54,978 nt of DNA from Negativicutes bacterium. Its GTDB lineage: Bacteria; Bacillota_C; Negativicutes; Sporomusales_B; JARLHX01. Shown piece after piece: positions 1-9,066 of the stretch (position 1 is the stretch's first letter; each line of letters opens with the position of its first letter). The notes below the pieces were generated by a model. It saw only the letters and a list, made by a program, of their open reading frames with translations. It was not told the origin of the DNA and did not search any database. The position numbers and the translations under genes are program-made. Location: assembly GCA_031292035.1 (NCBI GenBank), contig JARLHX010000253.1, forward strand, positions 1 to 54,978, in the 5' to 3' direction.

Positions 1-908
1 ATCCGGGCGAACATGCCAGGCAACAATATTTTCTGCGGGTTTTCAAAAACCGCTTTCATGGTTAGGGTACCGGTATCCTGGGATAACCCCCGGTCAACCT
101 GTTCAATCCGCCCAGTGAGCGGATATTGCGAGCCGTCGCTGAGCACTAATTTCAATTGGCTGCCCCACCCGGAAGGGTCAGCGCCGCGGCCCAGTTGAGC
201 CAGGCGCAGATATTCGTTTTCGCTCATGCTGAACTGGATGAATACCGGATCAACCGAGGATATGGTAGCCATCACTGTTGTGCCGGCGGTGACATAGTTG
301 CCGACACTCAGGTCGTTGACGTCGATGCGCCCGCTGAAGGGAGCCAAAACCAATGTGTCTTGGAGGTCATTGGCCGCAGCCTGGACTCTCGCCTGGTTGG
401 CATCCACCAGGGCAGCGTTCTGCCGTTCGACCGATAGGGCGGTGTCTGTTACCTGCTGGGCGATGGCCTGCTGGTTAGCCAGCTTTTGGTACCGGAGGGT
501 GTCAAGATGGGAATTGCTCAGTGTGGCCTGTGACTGGGCCAGCTGGGCCTGAGCAGCCAGCAGGGCTGATTCATACTGGCGGCGGTCGATCTGAAAGAGC
601 GGCTGCCCTTCGGTCACGGTGGCGCCTCCAGTCACCATTTTGGCCATAATGTTGCCTGAAACTCGGGCCCGGATTTGCACTTCGTTTTTAGCGATGACCT
701 GGCCGACAAATTCATAGGTAACCGGCGTATCCCGCTGGATCACCTGCATGGTTTTCACTTCCACGGCTGCAGGTGCCGGGGCTGCCTGTTTACTGCAGCC
801 GGCTGATAGAAGGATCAAACAAATGGCAACCAAACTCCAGTAGATTTTTTTCTTCCGGATTAATGCTAATGAATATGTACCGCTGCCTTCCCGGTCTTTA
901 ATGTTCAT
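1..908 (-). CDS. RND efflux periplasmic adaptor (HlyD/AcrA family), C-terminus cut by window edge
   Basis: Reading the minus strand from the ATG at 908 gives an open frame to the window edge, about 302 residues. It starts with a basic N-terminus and a hydrophobic stretch ending in a lipobox (LLSAGC), so it is probably a lipoprotein. Then come a lipoyl/barrel-sandwich half (EFVGQVIAKNEVQIRARVSG), an alanine/glutamine-rich coiled-coil hairpin, the returning lipoyl half (LAPFSGRID) and a beta-barrel ending near LLPGMFAR, the usual order in AcrA/MexA adaptors. The family links an inner-membrane RND pump to an outer-membrane channel, which implies a diderm cell. GAGGTG lies seven bases before the ATG. 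The gene follows the TetR gene on the same strand; the pump gene should lie beyond base 1. Confidence 0.85.
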   Translation of the reverse strand, partial: MNIKDREGSGTYSLALIRKKKIYWSLVAICLILLSAGCSKQAAPAPAAVEVKTMQVIQRDTPVTYEFVGQVIAKNEVQIRARVSGNIMAKMVTGGATVTEGQPLFQIDRRQYESALLAAQAQLAQSQATLSNSHLDTLRYQKLANQQAIAQQVTDTALSVERQNAALVDANQARVQAAANDLQDTLVLAPFSGRIDVNDLSVGNYVTAGTTVMATISSVDPVFIQFSMSENEYLRLAQLGRGADPSGWGSQLKLVLSDGSQYPLTGRIEQVDRGLSQDTGTLTMKAVFENPQKILLPGMFAR

Positions 909-1025
909 TCTGTTGCACCTCAATATCATATATTTTTAGTGTGAAGGCCTAATATTCCCGTTTCCTTGGCACCTATCAGTAGGGATGCCAAAGGAAAGAA
1001 CTTCTTACCATCGCTACTCCCGACG

Positions 1026-1616
1026 CTAGATTGCCGTTTTCCCGATGAGTTTCCACAAATTATCCATTATCTGTTGCCTGATGTTTGGTGAGTTGGCACA
1101 GATCCCTGAACAACGTTGGCCTTGGAGTATCGAAAAAATAATTGCTGCGATAATGTCGGTATCCAGGTCATTGCGAATTTCTCCGCTGTCTTCGGCCAGT
1201 TTAAGCCTTTGCTCGATGGCGCAACAGACAGCAATTCGGCTGCGATCAAGTCTGTTTTGTATTTCAGGATAATTATCAATTGTTTCTAGAAATAGTCTGG
1301 CGAAATTGGCGCGAAGATCACCCTTAATGCCCAGTGTGTCATCAATATAGTGCTCCACCTGCTGCTCAACCAGAATGGCACTCAGATAATCCTTAAAGTT
1401 TTTTGAATCCCTGGATAATTGGTTGTGTTTTTCTTCAAGCCGGTCAAACAAATGTTGCGTTGCTACCCATAACAATTCTTCCTTGCTGGAGAAGTAATGG
1501 TATATCCCACCCTTGGTTACCCCGACTTCATTCGCAACATCGATAAGAGACACGTACTTATATCCCCGTAACACAAAGAGGCGAAGAGCGGCAATGATAA
1601 TATTACCTTTGGTCAT
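1026..1616 (-). CDS. TetR/AcrR family transcriptional regulator
   Basis: This 196-residue protein has the size and plan of TetR repressors. An N-terminal helix-turn-helix lies at about residues 5-50, with the family pattern VTKGGIYHYFSSKEELLW as recognition helix and start of helix 4. An all-helical ligand and dimer domain follows. GAGGAG precedes the ATG at about ten bases. It sits directly upstream of, and on the same strand as, the efflux adaptor gene, with 117 bp between them, so the likely role is autoregulation and control of the pump in response to a toxic compound. The palindrome at 1653-1674, just upstream of its start, is the probable operator. The ligand cannot be told from sequence. 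Confidence 0.9.
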   Translation of the reverse strand: MTKGNIIIAALRLFVLRGYKYVSLIDVANEVGVTKGGIYHYFSSKEELLWVATQHLFDRLEEKHNQLSRDSKNFKDYLSAILVEQQVEHYIDDTLGIKGDLRANFARLFLETIDNYPEIQNRLDRSRIAVCCAIEQRLKLAEDSGEIRNDLDTDIIAAIIFSILQGQRCSGICANSPNIRQQIMDNLWKLIGKTAI

Positions 1617-2020
1617 GATGCGACTACTCCTCTCTGCAATATAAGTGTCGTCACATACCTACCGGACGGTATGTTATCATTATTGCCTATCTGATTTTCC
1701 TTGTCAATAGCTTTTAGGGGTTTTCTGACTGGCTGGTCAGTGGGTCGTAGCCTAGCGATTATGCCGGATGATCGACGAATAGGCAATCTTGCGATTATTT
1801 TGTCATATAACAAAAGAAATTAGATTGTATTTTGGAGAATGAGCAGGAATAATGGCCAAAATTGTCAAAGCATGTAAAATCATAGCAAATAATTGTTGGC
1901 CTGATTTTCGATGGCTGTGGGCGTCGTTGGGCAGTGCGCTTTAATGTGTGGTAACTATTTTAAAGAGCATCATATCGTTTGGGGAAAAGCGTAAAATTTC
2001 AAGTGCAAGAGGGGAAAAGT
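1617..2020. other. Intergenic region between divergent TetR and HD-GYP genes
   Basis: About 400 bases separate the divergent operons. Apart from the operator at 1653-1674 and the ribosome binding site AGAGGGG at 2008-2014 I see no gene or confident promoter here. The stretch 1815-1975 is AT-rich and probably holds the promoter of the signalling operon, but no -35/-10 pair is convincing. Confidence 0.5.
1653..1674. promoter_or_regulatory. Probable TetR-family operator
   Basis: ACATACC at 1653-1659 and GGTATGT at 1668-1674 form a perfect 7-bp inverted repeat around 8 bp. A second, offset dyad (ACCG-GA-CGGT) lies inside it at 1661-1670. The element lies 37-58 bp upstream of the TetR gene start, where a repressor would block its promoter. 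Spacing and composition resemble AcrR/QacR-type sites. Binding is inferred, not shown. Confidence 0.7.
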
Positions 2021-3067
2021 GTGAAGACTACAATACTGCTAAACCGGGCCGAGCCCGGCATGTTATTGTTTTGTCCGATTGTCAACGAAATGGGCAAGGT
2101 CATTTTGGCTGAAGGGACGGTCCTCACCGAAATAATGATCGCACGGCTGCAGACGATGGGTGTGTCGTCGGTCGAAATTCAGTTGAATCCGGACCAAGAG
2201 TCCGATACTGATAAAGAACGGTTTGATAATTGTTATCACGAGACCTTGGCCCGTATCGCCGACTTTTTTGAGACGATACGGTATTTTAAGGAAGTGCCAC
2301 TGAACCAGATGCAAGAACTGGTTGATAAGTCGCTTGATCCGATGCTTGAGATACCGGGAATGGTCCACTATCTGAGCAATGTACAACAGGCTGACGACTA
2401 TACTTTTCATCACTCGCTGAGTGTCGCTGCCATTGCCGGAATCCTTGGCAAGTGGTCGGGTCAGCGGGGCGAGAAGCTGAAAAATATCATCCTGGCTGGA
2501 CTGCTGCATGACATCGGGAAGCTGAACATTTCGACTGCCATCCTCAATAAACCCAGCCGGTTAACGGCGGACGAACAAGATATGATGCGGCGGCACTCTA
2601 CGGAAGGGTATCGCATGTTGGCTGCGGCGCCTAATGTCAGTCAGGATGTATTGCTGGGAGTGCTACAGCACCATGAGCGCAGAGATGGCAGCGGCTATCC
2701 GATGGGGCGCGGGGAAGACAGGATTCATTATTTTGCGAAGATCATCGCAATTGCCGATATCTATACGGCGATGACGGCAACCAGGGTATATCGCGATAAA
2801 CAAACTCCATTTGATGTGGTGCGGGAAATTAACCGCGATATGTATTTGAAACTGGACCCGGAGTTGTGCCTGGTCTTTCTCAATAATATTCGCGATTCGT
2901 TGGTAGGCAATGTTGTGATGCTAAATGACGGCAGGAAGGCGAGAGTGATCAGCGCCGGTTCTTTTTCTTCTGAGGCGCCGGTTGTTATTACCGAGGATGA
3001 TGTGACCATTGACTTGGACGGCGACCTGGATCTCCGAATTGTGGATTGCTTCAGCGTTGTGGACTAG
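2021..3067 (+). CDS. HD-GYP domain protein, probable cyclic-di-GMP phosphodiesterase
   Basis: The HD-GYP family hydrolyses cyclic di-GMP (some members act on cGAMP) with a metal-dependent HD core. All hallmark residues are visible: FHHSLSV near residue 129, HDIGK near 163, then HHERRDGSGYP near 217. An N-terminal segment of about 110 residues (beginning LLNRAEPGMLL) matches the small beta-rich domain often preceding HD-GYP. The GTG at 2021 is chosen because AGAGGGG lies six bases upstream; an in-frame TTG at 1979 would add 14 residues without a good site. It is the first gene of a signalling run on the same strand, 38 bp ahead of the PAS/SpoIIE gene, suggesting that c-di-GMP turnover and partner switching are linked. 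Confidence 0.88.
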   Translation: MKTTILLNRAEPGMLLFCPIVNEMGKVILAEGTVLTEIMIARLQTMGVSSVEIQLNPDQESDTDKERFDNCYHETLARIADFFETIRYFKEVPLNQMQELVDKSLDPMLEIPGMVHYLSNVQQADDYTFHHSLSVAAIAGILGKWSGQRGEKLKNIILAGLLHDIGKLNISTAILNKPSRLTADEQDMMRRHSTEGYRMLAAAPNVSQDVLLGVLQHHERRDGSGYPMGRGEDRIHYFAKIIAIADIYTAMTATRVYRDKQTPFDVVREINRDMYLKLDPELCLVFLNNIRDSLVGNVVMLNDGRKARVISAGSFSSEAPVVITEDDVTIDLDGDLDLRIVDCFSVVD

Positions 3068-3105
3068 TCGTTTTATTGAAATAATAAGCCGTTAGGAGAA
3101 CGATC

Positions 3106-4965
3106 ATGCTTACTGGAAATAAAGCGGCGGAGGGCGCCTGTGTTGTCCCAAGTGATCAGATAGCCTTGGTTCAGGGGCTGATCGACGCCATTCCGACCCC
3201 GATATACTTTCGCGATGCCGATCGGACTTGTCTGTGGTGCAACAAGGCGTTTGAGAAGCTGATCGGCATGAGCAAGGAGGATATTGTCGGCCGAGAAGTG
3301 GACGCCATTCTATTTGCCGATGATCTGGAAGCGACGGCGATGCTGGATGAGGTGCTGGTTTCGCTTGGCGGGGAGCAAAATTTTGAGACAATCATTCGCA
3401 GTGCTGCCGGCAACGCTTACTCGGTCACTGTGTTTCGGACGTTGTATCACGATGCGGTGAGCGGCGTACAGGGCATTGTAGTTGGGGTTGTCGATGTAAC
3501 TTACCGCCGGCAGGTTGAAAAGTCAGTCAATCGGGCGCTGGCAATTTTGAACGGGGTGCTGGAATCGGCGCACGACGGTTTTATTGCTATCCAGAGAGTT
3601 AACAATGAGCTGGTTGTGGTGGCTAGTAACAACACGATAAACCAGATGTTCGGCCTGGCCGAGGGACTGGGGCAAGATATGGCGGATTTAGAGAGGATGG
3701 CGGACAGTGTGCTTGAGCCGCCTGACTACTGGGCAAGGTTCTTGCGTCAGGCGACGGACGGTGAGACACTGCTTCATGAGGAGATAGGGCTTCGCGGCGG
3801 ACAGATTTTTGAGGTGTACAGTCAGCCGTTTTACCATGGCATCGAAGTGGCCGGACGGGTATGGAACTATCGCGATATTACCGAAGAGCGCGCAATCCAG
3901 GCCCGGCTAAAGGAGAGCAATGACCGAAATCAAGCCCTGTGGTATCAATCGTCAGACTGTATCTTTCTTTTCGATCCCGAGGGGCTTCGATTGCTGGAGG
4001 CTAATGGAAAATGTCTAGAAAAGCTAGGCTATTCGGCGGATGATTTTTTGGAAAAGAAAATAACCGATATCATGGACAGTGATCCGGAGATGGTGGAAAA
4101 CGACGTCCATGAGGTCGTGAGCGCCGGCAGCCGCTTTCTTGGTCCGCGCCAGCTCAGAAGATTCAACGGCACCTTGCTGCACGCAGAGGTTGCGACATCG
4201 GTGATCATTTATCAAAACACCAAAGCGATTTTGGTAAACGCCCGCGATATTTCCGAACGGGTGCGGCTGGAAGACCAGATTTTGGCGGATGTGCATCTGG
4301 CAGCAAAGGTTCAGCGGCAGTTTCTGCCGATCAATTTGGAAAATGAATGGGCCAGGGTGGAGGGTATCTATACTCCGCATTATTCTATTAGCGGTGACAT
4401 CTATTCATTCCTTTGGGATCAAGATAAGCTGACATTGTCCGGTTTTTTGCTGGATGTGTCTGGTCACGGGATCGCCACATCGCTGCTGAACGCGGTGTTG
4501 TTGCCGTTGGCCAAAGAGGCTATGGAGCGAAAGGAGCCTTTGCACGAACGGGTTTCCTGGCTCAACAATCAGTCGCTGGTCTGGTTTGGCGATGGCTCTT
4601 TCGCAGTAGGCATTTTTTTTGAAATCGACTTTACCTGTGGTGTAATGACATATGTGTCAGCCGGAATCGGTTTTTTTCTGTTGGCAGAGCAAAAGAGTGT
4701 AAAGCTGGTGAAGGCCCCTGGTTTCATGCTGGGGATTTGGCCCCAGGCGGACTATGAGACAGAGTGTGTTTCCGTAAAGCTCGGCGACGCAGTTTTCTTT
4801 GTTACGGATGGAATTTCAGACCTTTTGCTTGCCGGCAAGCTTGACGCCTTTCCCAAAGAAGGTTTTATGCGGCAGGTGTCTTTTTTGCACGAGCTGGCCT
4901 GTGACAAGGCGCGCCAGGATGATGCGTCAGGCATCTGTATCCAAATCGGCAAGGTGGTGAGCTAA
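3106..4965 (+). CDS. Multi-PAS sensor with C-terminal SpoIIE/PP2C-type serine phosphatase
   Basis: The 619-residue protein has no obvious membrane segment. Two or three PAS-like sensor domains occupy about residues 20-145, 150-265 and 275-395 (typical phrases TPIYFRDADRTCLWCNKAFE and ILVNARDISERV). A short helical linker (LAAKVQRQFLP) leads to a PPM phosphatase domain. The metal-binding acidic residues of the SpoIIE class are present: SGDIYSF near 428, LLDVSGHG near 447, FVTDGISD near 564 and QDDASG near 604. The family dephosphorylates STAS anti-anti-sigma proteins. Three bases separate it from an RsbW-like kinase gene, and a STAS gene follows, so the substrate is very likely the STAS protein at 5394-5813. 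GGAGAACG precedes the ATG. The signal sensed is unknown. Confidence 0.88.
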   Translation: MLTGNKAAEGACVVPSDQIALVQGLIDAIPTPIYFRDADRTCLWCNKAFEKLIGMSKEDIVGREVDAILFADDLEATAMLDEVLVSLGGEQNFETIIRSAAGNAYSVTVFRTLYHDAVSGVQGIVVGVVDVTYRRQVEKSVNRALAILNGVLESAHDGFIAIQRVNNELVVVASNNTINQMFGLAEGLGQDMADLERMADSVLEPPDYWARFLRQATDGETLLHEEIGLRGGQIFEVYSQPFYHGIEVAGRVWNYRDITEERAIQARLKESNDRNQALWYQSSDCIFLFDPEGLRLLEANGKCLEKLGYSADDFLEKKITDIMDSDPEMVENDVHEVVSAGSRFLGPRQLRRFNGTLLHAEVATSVIIYQNTKAILVNARDISERVRLEDQILADVHLAAKVQRQFLPINLENEWARVEGIYTPHYSISGDIYSFLWDQDKLTLSGFLLDVSGHGIATSLLNAVLLPLAKEAMERKEPLHERVSWLNNQSLVWFGDGSFAVGIFFEIDFTCGVMTYVSAGIGFFLLAEQKSVKLVKAPGFMLGIWPQADYETECVSVKLGDAVFFVTDGISDLLLAGKLDAFPKEGFMRQVSFLHELACDKARQDDASGICIQIGKVVS

Positions 4966-4968
4966 GCG

Positions 4969-5397
4969 GTGGGATGGATGAAGATGGTGATACCAGCAGA
5001 GCGGTGTTGGCTCCAAGTGGTGGATGCAACGCTCGATGCGGCGTTCCAGTCCCTCGGGGTAAAATCGCAGCAGAGGCTGGGGTTTGCCGCCCGAGAAGCT
5101 TTGATTAACGCTATGCGGGTAGCAGAGGAGCTTGATGGCGAAGGGGTGGCGGAGATTGAAATACAGCTGACCACCGGAGGCGGTTGGACCGAGCTAAGGG
5201 TTATCGACCCGGGGCAGGGTTTGCCGGAAGGGTGGCAGCAAAAGCTCGAGGCTCAAGAGGTGAAAGATTCTGTCGTCAGCCTTTCGGGGCGAGGACTGAT
5301 GTTTATAAAGGAGTTTGTCGATGAACTGAGTTCGGTGCGCGATGCGGAAGGTCGCCATATCTTGATTATGAGGAAAAGGGAAGGAGACGGTAAATGA
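4969..5397 (+). CDS. RsbW-like ATP-binding regulator (HATPase_c_2)
   Basis: This 142-residue protein matches the size and motif order of RsbW/SpoIIAB-type kinases. An N-box (AAREALINAM) lies near residue 45, a G1-like motif (VIDPGQGLPEGW) near 82, and a G2-like glycine loop (SLSGRGLMFIKEF) near 105. The family phosphorylates a STAS partner and may hold a sigma factor or another target. The start is uncertain: GTG at 4969 is given, but ATG at 4978 or 4984 would also fit. The gene is squeezed between phosphatase and STAS genes and overlaps the latter by four bases, indicating translational coupling. No sigma factor is encoded nearby, so the output may not be transcription. Confidence 0.8.
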   Translation: MGWMKMVIPAERCWLQVVDATLDAAFQSLGVKSQQRLGFAAREALINAMRVAEELDGEGVAEIEIQLTTGGGWTELRVIDPGQGLPEGWQQKLEAQEVKDSVVSLSGRGLMFIKEFVDELSSVRDAEGRHILIMRKREGDGK

Positions 5398-5813
5398 TGG
5401 GTAGCAGCGAACAAAAGGATGCAGCCGAGAAAGTAGCCGAACAGGTAACCGTCCTGCAGGCGGTTTCAGGAGAGTATATGGTGCTGGCTCTCAGCGGAAA
5501 GATGGTATATGAAAACGCCGATCTCTTTGCCAAGGCGTTGGAAGCCAAAATTCAGAAAAAGGGTTGCTATATTTTTGATGTGGACAAGTTGGCGCGGCTG
5601 GACAGTACGGGTTTTGGAGTGCTGGTCATCATGGCTAAGAAAATTTCTTCGCTGGAAGGGCAGGTCGGATTTGTGGTCAGCAACGAGTTTCTCAAGGAAT
5701 TGTTCGATATCGCAAAATTTGACTACATCTTTCCGATTGCCGCCAGTCATGAGGTGGTCTGGCAGATAATTAAAGACGGCTTTCGCCCCCGGATTTCGTT
5801 AACGCAGTATTAG
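5394..5813 (+). CDS. STAS-domain anti-anti-sigma factor-like protein (RsbV/SpoIIAA type)
   Basis: The 139-residue protein carries a STAS domain at about residues 18-120. The phosphorylatable serine is Ser71, in the conserved setting [12 protein letters not shown]. In partner switching, a kinase phosphorylates this serine and a PP2C phosphatase removes the phosphate; both partners are encoded immediately upstream. The ATG overlaps the stop of the ATPase gene (ATGA). A short tail beyond the domain ([12 protein letters not shown]) and an N-terminal extension of about 17 residues are unassigned. The chemoreceptor gene starts 37 bp downstream. Confidence 0.85.
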   Translation: MMGSSEQKDAAEKVAEQVTVLQAVSGEYMVLALSGKMVYENADLFAKALEAKIQKKGCYIFDVDKLARLDSTGFGVLVIMAKKISSLEGQVGFVVSNEFLKELFDIAKFDYIFPIAASHEVVWQIIKDGFRPRISLTQY

Positions 5814-5850
5814 TCGAAACTGGTATCTCAAACAGAAAGGGAGAGCGATT

Positions 5851-7836
5851 GTGCAAATCCTTAAATCATCACTGACGCTTTTGATATCCTTAGTTATTGT
5901 TGTCAGTTTGCTGCTTGTAGCTGCAATGAGTTACGTAAATCAGAGAGACATTATCCTGGGTAATGAAGACCAACTTTTTCGGTCGATCGAGACTAACTTT
6001 AATCAAAGCGTCGGGACTTATCTGGTTCAGGCCCAGTCCAACGCCGCTGCCATCGTTTTCAATCCGGAGGTGGCCAGGCTATTTTCCGAAAGAGATAGGG
6101 ACGGGTTGCTGCGTTTGACCGCGCCGGTCTATCAACAGCTGCGGACACAGGGGATTGTCCAGATGCAGTTCCATTTGGCGCCGGCGACTTCCTTTCTGCG
6201 GGTCAACGCACCTGCTCAGTTTGGGGATGATTTGTCCTCCTTCCGTCATACCGTTGTTCAGGCCAACCAGTCGCAAAAACCTGTCATAGGCATCGAGGAA
6301 GGCGTGACTGGGTGGGGGTTCCGTGCGGTTTTACCGGTTATGTATCAGAATGTTGTTGTCGGTAGCTTTGAAACCGGCATGAATTTTGATGTTCAGTTCT
6401 TAGAAAAGGAACTGAAACAAAAACAGCCGGGAGAATACGGGGTATATGCGCTGAATGCTGACGGCTCCGATAAATTGCTGGCAGCTACCATCAAGGAAGA
6501 TGTTGTTGCTGTACCGCCGGATACGATTAAAAAAGCGGTGTCATCGGCGACGATGATTGCTGGATACAGCGGGGATGGCACCAAGGCTTATGTCATCATT
6601 CCGGTCAAAGATTACTCCGGGAAGGTCAAGGCCTATGTCAAGGCGGTGCTTGATCGGACCGAAACGCTTGGAAAATTAAAGCGCAATATGATGAGTACGG
6701 CGGGGCTGCTGCTGGTAATACTGTTGGCATCTGTGGGAGTAATTTTGTTGGTTATGAATAGGCAGTTGATCAGGCCGGTGCAACAGATGATGGAAAAAAT
6801 GGAACTGGTGGCGGCGGGTGATTTGCGGACACGCTTTGATACCTCACAAAAAGGTGATATCGGGCGCTTGTCGACGGCTATTAACAAGACGGTGTCCCAA
6901 TTAAGGCAGCTGATCGGAACGATCGGTAGCTCGGCAGACAAGGTATCCAGCCATTCCGGTTCTTTGGCGGAAGCTGCGGAACAGACAGGGGCAACTGCCG
7001 GACAGGTGGCGGCAACTATTGCCCATATTGCCGAGGGGGCAGCAGAACAGATCGGCCAAGCTGAGCAGATCCGTAAAAAAATAGAGGAGACCAAAGAGCA
7101 GGTCCACTCCGGACTGGAAGAAGCGGGGTCGACATTAGAGGCGGCCAGTCGGACCTCGCGAGTGGCGACCGAAGGGATAAAATCGCTGCAACAGGCGATC
7201 GAGCAGCTTGGCAATGTACGTACGACTGTCAGATTTGCCACCGAATCGATTCATAATCTGGGGCGGCGTTCGGATGAAATTGGCAGCATCGTCGATGTCA
7301 TAACCGGGATTGCCGGGCAGACAAATTTGCTGGCACTAAATGCAGCTATCGAAGCGGCCCGTGCCGGTGAGCACGGCCGGGGCTTTGGCGTGGTTGCGGA
7401 AGAGGTGCGGAAGCTGGCGGAAGGATCGGCAGAAGCGGCGACCAAGATTGGCAAACTCATCCGCGATATTCAGGCTGAGACATCGGTAACCGTACGCACG
7501 ATGGAGAGCAATCTGGAACAGGTTGATGTTCAGGTGGGTGCCATTGAGTCGGGCGGGGCGTCGATGGGCGAGGTGACCAGAGCCATCGAGGTGACTGAAG
7601 AGAATGTCGGCAGCCTGCGCAACCGTTTGCAGACGCTGGATGCTCATTCGGACAGTGTGCAGGACGCTGTCGGCGGAATGACCCGGGTGGTGCAGGAAAC
7701 GGCGGCGGCGGCGGAAGAAGTGGCGGCTTCAGCACAGGAACAATCAGCGGCCACTGAGGAGATGGCGGCTCTGAGCAAGACAGTAGCCGAAATTGCCGAA
7801 GATCTGAAAAAAATGATCAATCAATTTCGCGTATAA
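5851..7836 (+). CDS. Methyl-accepting chemotaxis protein with periplasmic Cache-type sensor
   Basis: The 661-residue receptor has a membrane helix near residues 8-28, an extracytoplasmic domain of about 250 residues that looks like a Cache fold ([26 protein letters not shown]), a second helix near 279-300, a HAMP domain near 301-355 and a long coiled-coil signalling domain. The hairpin tip that binds CheA/CheW is intact ([19 protein letters not shown] near 489-507). Methylation helices are alanine/glutamate-rich; no C-terminal CheR-binding pentapeptide is seen. AAAGGGAGAG precedes the GTG start. Its place at the end of a PAS-phosphatase/kinase/STAS operon suggests that the receptor and the partner switch share an input or an output. 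Confidence 0.9.
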   Translation: MQILKSSLTLLISLVIVVSLLLVAAMSYVNQRDIILGNEDQLFRSIETNFNQSVGTYLVQAQSNAAAIVFNPEVARLFSERDRDGLLRLTAPVYQQLRTQGIVQMQFHLAPATSFLRVNAPAQFGDDLSSFRHTVVQANQSQKPVIGIEEGVTGWGFRAVLPVMYQNVVVGSFETGMNFDVQFLEKELKQKQPGEYGVYALNADGSDKLLAATIKEDVVAVPPDTIKKAVSSATMIAGYSGDGTKAYVIIPVKDYSGKVKAYVKAVLDRTETLGKLKRNMMSTAGLLLVILLASVGVILLVMNRQLIRPVQQMMEKMELVAAGDLRTRFDTSQKGDIGRLSTAINKTVSQLRQLIGTIGSSADKVSSHSGSLAEAAEQTGATAGQVAATIAHIAEGAAEQIGQAEQIRKKIEETKEQVHSGLEEAGSTLEAASRTSRVATEGIKSLQQAIEQLGNVRTTVRFATESIHNLGRRSDEIGSIVDVITGIAGQTNLLALNAAIEAARAGEHGRGFGVVAEEVRKLAEGSAEAATKIGKLIRDIQAETSVTVRTMESNLEQVDVQVGAIESGGASMGEVTRAIEVTEENVGSLRNRLQTLDAHSDSVQDAVGGMTRVVQETAAAAEEVAASAQEQSAATEEMAALSKTVAEIAEDLKKMINQFRV

Positions 7837-8010
7837 TGGCCAATCTCAGACGGCGATCTGAGTATCCGCGAAAATATAATGTGTCTTTGTCGCCAATTCA
7901 GGGCGTTGCCTTACGGCAATATAGAAGTTGTGGAGCATATAACATAGACAGGCCGAATTATCCAACTCAGATCGTAGTTTTTCTTTTGTGCAGCGATGCC
8001 TGCTGTAAAA

Positions 8011-8050
8011 AAAGCCAGCCTTTGTGAGTGTTGCTCATAGGGCTGGCTTT
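8011..8050 (+). terminator. Hairpin, probable terminator of the signalling operon
   Basis: AAAGCCAGCC (8011-8020) and GGCTGGCTTT (8041-8050) form a perfect 10-bp stem. The 20-base loop can fold further (TGAG/CTCA). The following T-run is weak (CCCTCATTTT), so termination may be partial. The rest of 7837-8224 holds no gene that I can support; a small TTGCC/GGCAA hairpin lies at 7906-7919. Confidence 0.6.
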
Positions 8051-8133
8051 CCCTCATTTTCCGTATTGTCGGGCCGGTGAAAAAATAGCCGATCATTAAT
8101 AGCGCCATTGGACAGATGACTAAGAAGCAACTT

Positions 8134-8187
8134 TTAGAACGAATAATTGTTTTAAAAGTAGTCGCAAAAACTTAAAAAAAGTTCTAA
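8134..8187. repeat. Inverted repeat upstream of sigma-54-type promoter, possible activator site
   Basis: TTAGAAC (8134-8140) and GTTCTAA (8181-8187) are exact inverse copies 40 bp apart in an AT-rich stretch. They lie about 40-90 bp before the -24 element at 8226, the usual range for enhancer-binding activator sites. The arms are short, so this is tentative. Confidence 0.3.
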
Positions 8188-8224
8188 TTATTACAGGAAG
8201 CCTGACAAAAGCGGCTATCTTTAG

Positions 8225-8240
8225 TGGTATGAAAGTTGCA
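8225..8240 (+). promoter_or_regulatory. Sigma-54-type (-24/-12) promoter
   Basis: The sequence TGGTATGAAAGTTGCA fits the consensus TGG-N8-TTGCW. The GG at 8226-8227 and the GC at 8238-8239 are exactly 10 bases apart, as sigma-54 RNA polymerase requires. It sits about 75 bp before the ferredoxin-like gene, and a sigma-54 activator is encoded at the far end of the same gene run, which supports the call. Confidence 0.7.
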
Positions 8241-8315
8241 TTAGTTATTAGTGCAGTTTTGCGGTCGGCGAAATGTTGACCGCTCCAGGCGAATAAATAC
8301 AGGGGAGGAACAAGA

Positions 8316-9047
8316 ATGGCCAGGATACATCAAGAAAAATGCACCGGGTGCAAAAATTGCCTCATCTACTGTCCGGATGGCGCTATTTCCTATAGGGATG
8401 GGAAATGTGTCGTCGATGAGGCTGTCTGTACGGAATGTTATGTTTGTCTCAGGAACACGATTTGCCCAGAAGGGGCGTTCGAAGCCACCGAATTGACCAC
8501 TTATATCAAACAATATCAGCATGTGATCAGTGACCCTGCCGAAAGCCACGGGATCAAAAAAGGGGTGTCAGGACGCGGGGCGGAGGAAGTTAAAACAATC
8601 GATGTAACAGGTCGTGTTAAGCGGGGGCAAATCAGTATTTCCATTGACATGGGCCGCCCGGGGCTGGGCGTATATCTCAGGGATGTGGAAAAAGTCGCCA
8701 TGGCATTGGTTGAATCTGGGGTGGAGATACCTCCTGGTGAAAAGTCTCCCTTGGGGTCTTTGATGCCGGACCGGACGACAGGGAAGTTGATTCCTGAATA
8801 TCTGGACTATCATTTTCACTCCCTGATCATGGAGGGGACCTTCAACTATAGTCAATTGCCTGACGTCATGAAAGGCCTACAAGCGGTGGAAGACAAGATT
8901 GAAACTGTATTTACCGTAGGACTGGTCATGCATGTTGATAAAAATTGCTACAATCCGGTGCTTGACTGCTTGGATGGTCTTGGTATCCCCAAGCCGCATC
9001 GCGGCAAGGTAAATGTTGGTCTGGGCCGGCCGTTGGCGGCAGAATAG
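8316..9047 (+). CDS. Ferredoxin-like protein with an unrecognised C-terminal domain
   Basis: The 243-residue protein begins with two cysteine clusters: C9, C12, C15 and C19-Pro, then C38, C41, C44 and C50-Pro. These are the ligands of two [4Fe-4S] clusters, although the last spacing (five residues between C44 and C50) is longer than usual, and C31 is extra. From about residue 80 the protein has a soluble domain that I do not recognise (phrases TGRVKRGQISISIDMGRPGL and VGLVMHVDKNCYNPVLDCLD). It should move electrons to or from a partner enzyme. GGGGAGG precedes the ATG. It leads an operon with the Cys-rich protein at 9067 and the DASS transporter at 9716 behind a sigma-54-type promoter. Its function is unknown. 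Confidence 0.75.
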   Translation: MARIHQEKCTGCKNCLIYCPDGAISYRDGKCVVDEAVCTECYVCLRNTICPEGAFEATELTTYIKQYQHVISDPAESHGIKKGVSGRGAEEVKTIDVTGRVKRGQISISIDMGRPGLGVYLRDVEKVAMALVESGVEIPPGEKSPLGSLMPDRTTGKLIPEYLDYHFHSLIMEGTFNYSQLPDVMKGLQAVEDKIETVFTVGLVMHVDKNCYNPVLDCLDGLGIPKPHRGKVNVGLGRPLAAE

Positions 9048-9066
9048 ATAAGGGAGGGAATAAGCA

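Noticed and set aside
7836..8027. A 63-codon open frame directly after the chemoreceptor gene.
   Set aside because: It runs into the terminator hairpin, has no own ribosome site and shows no family features.
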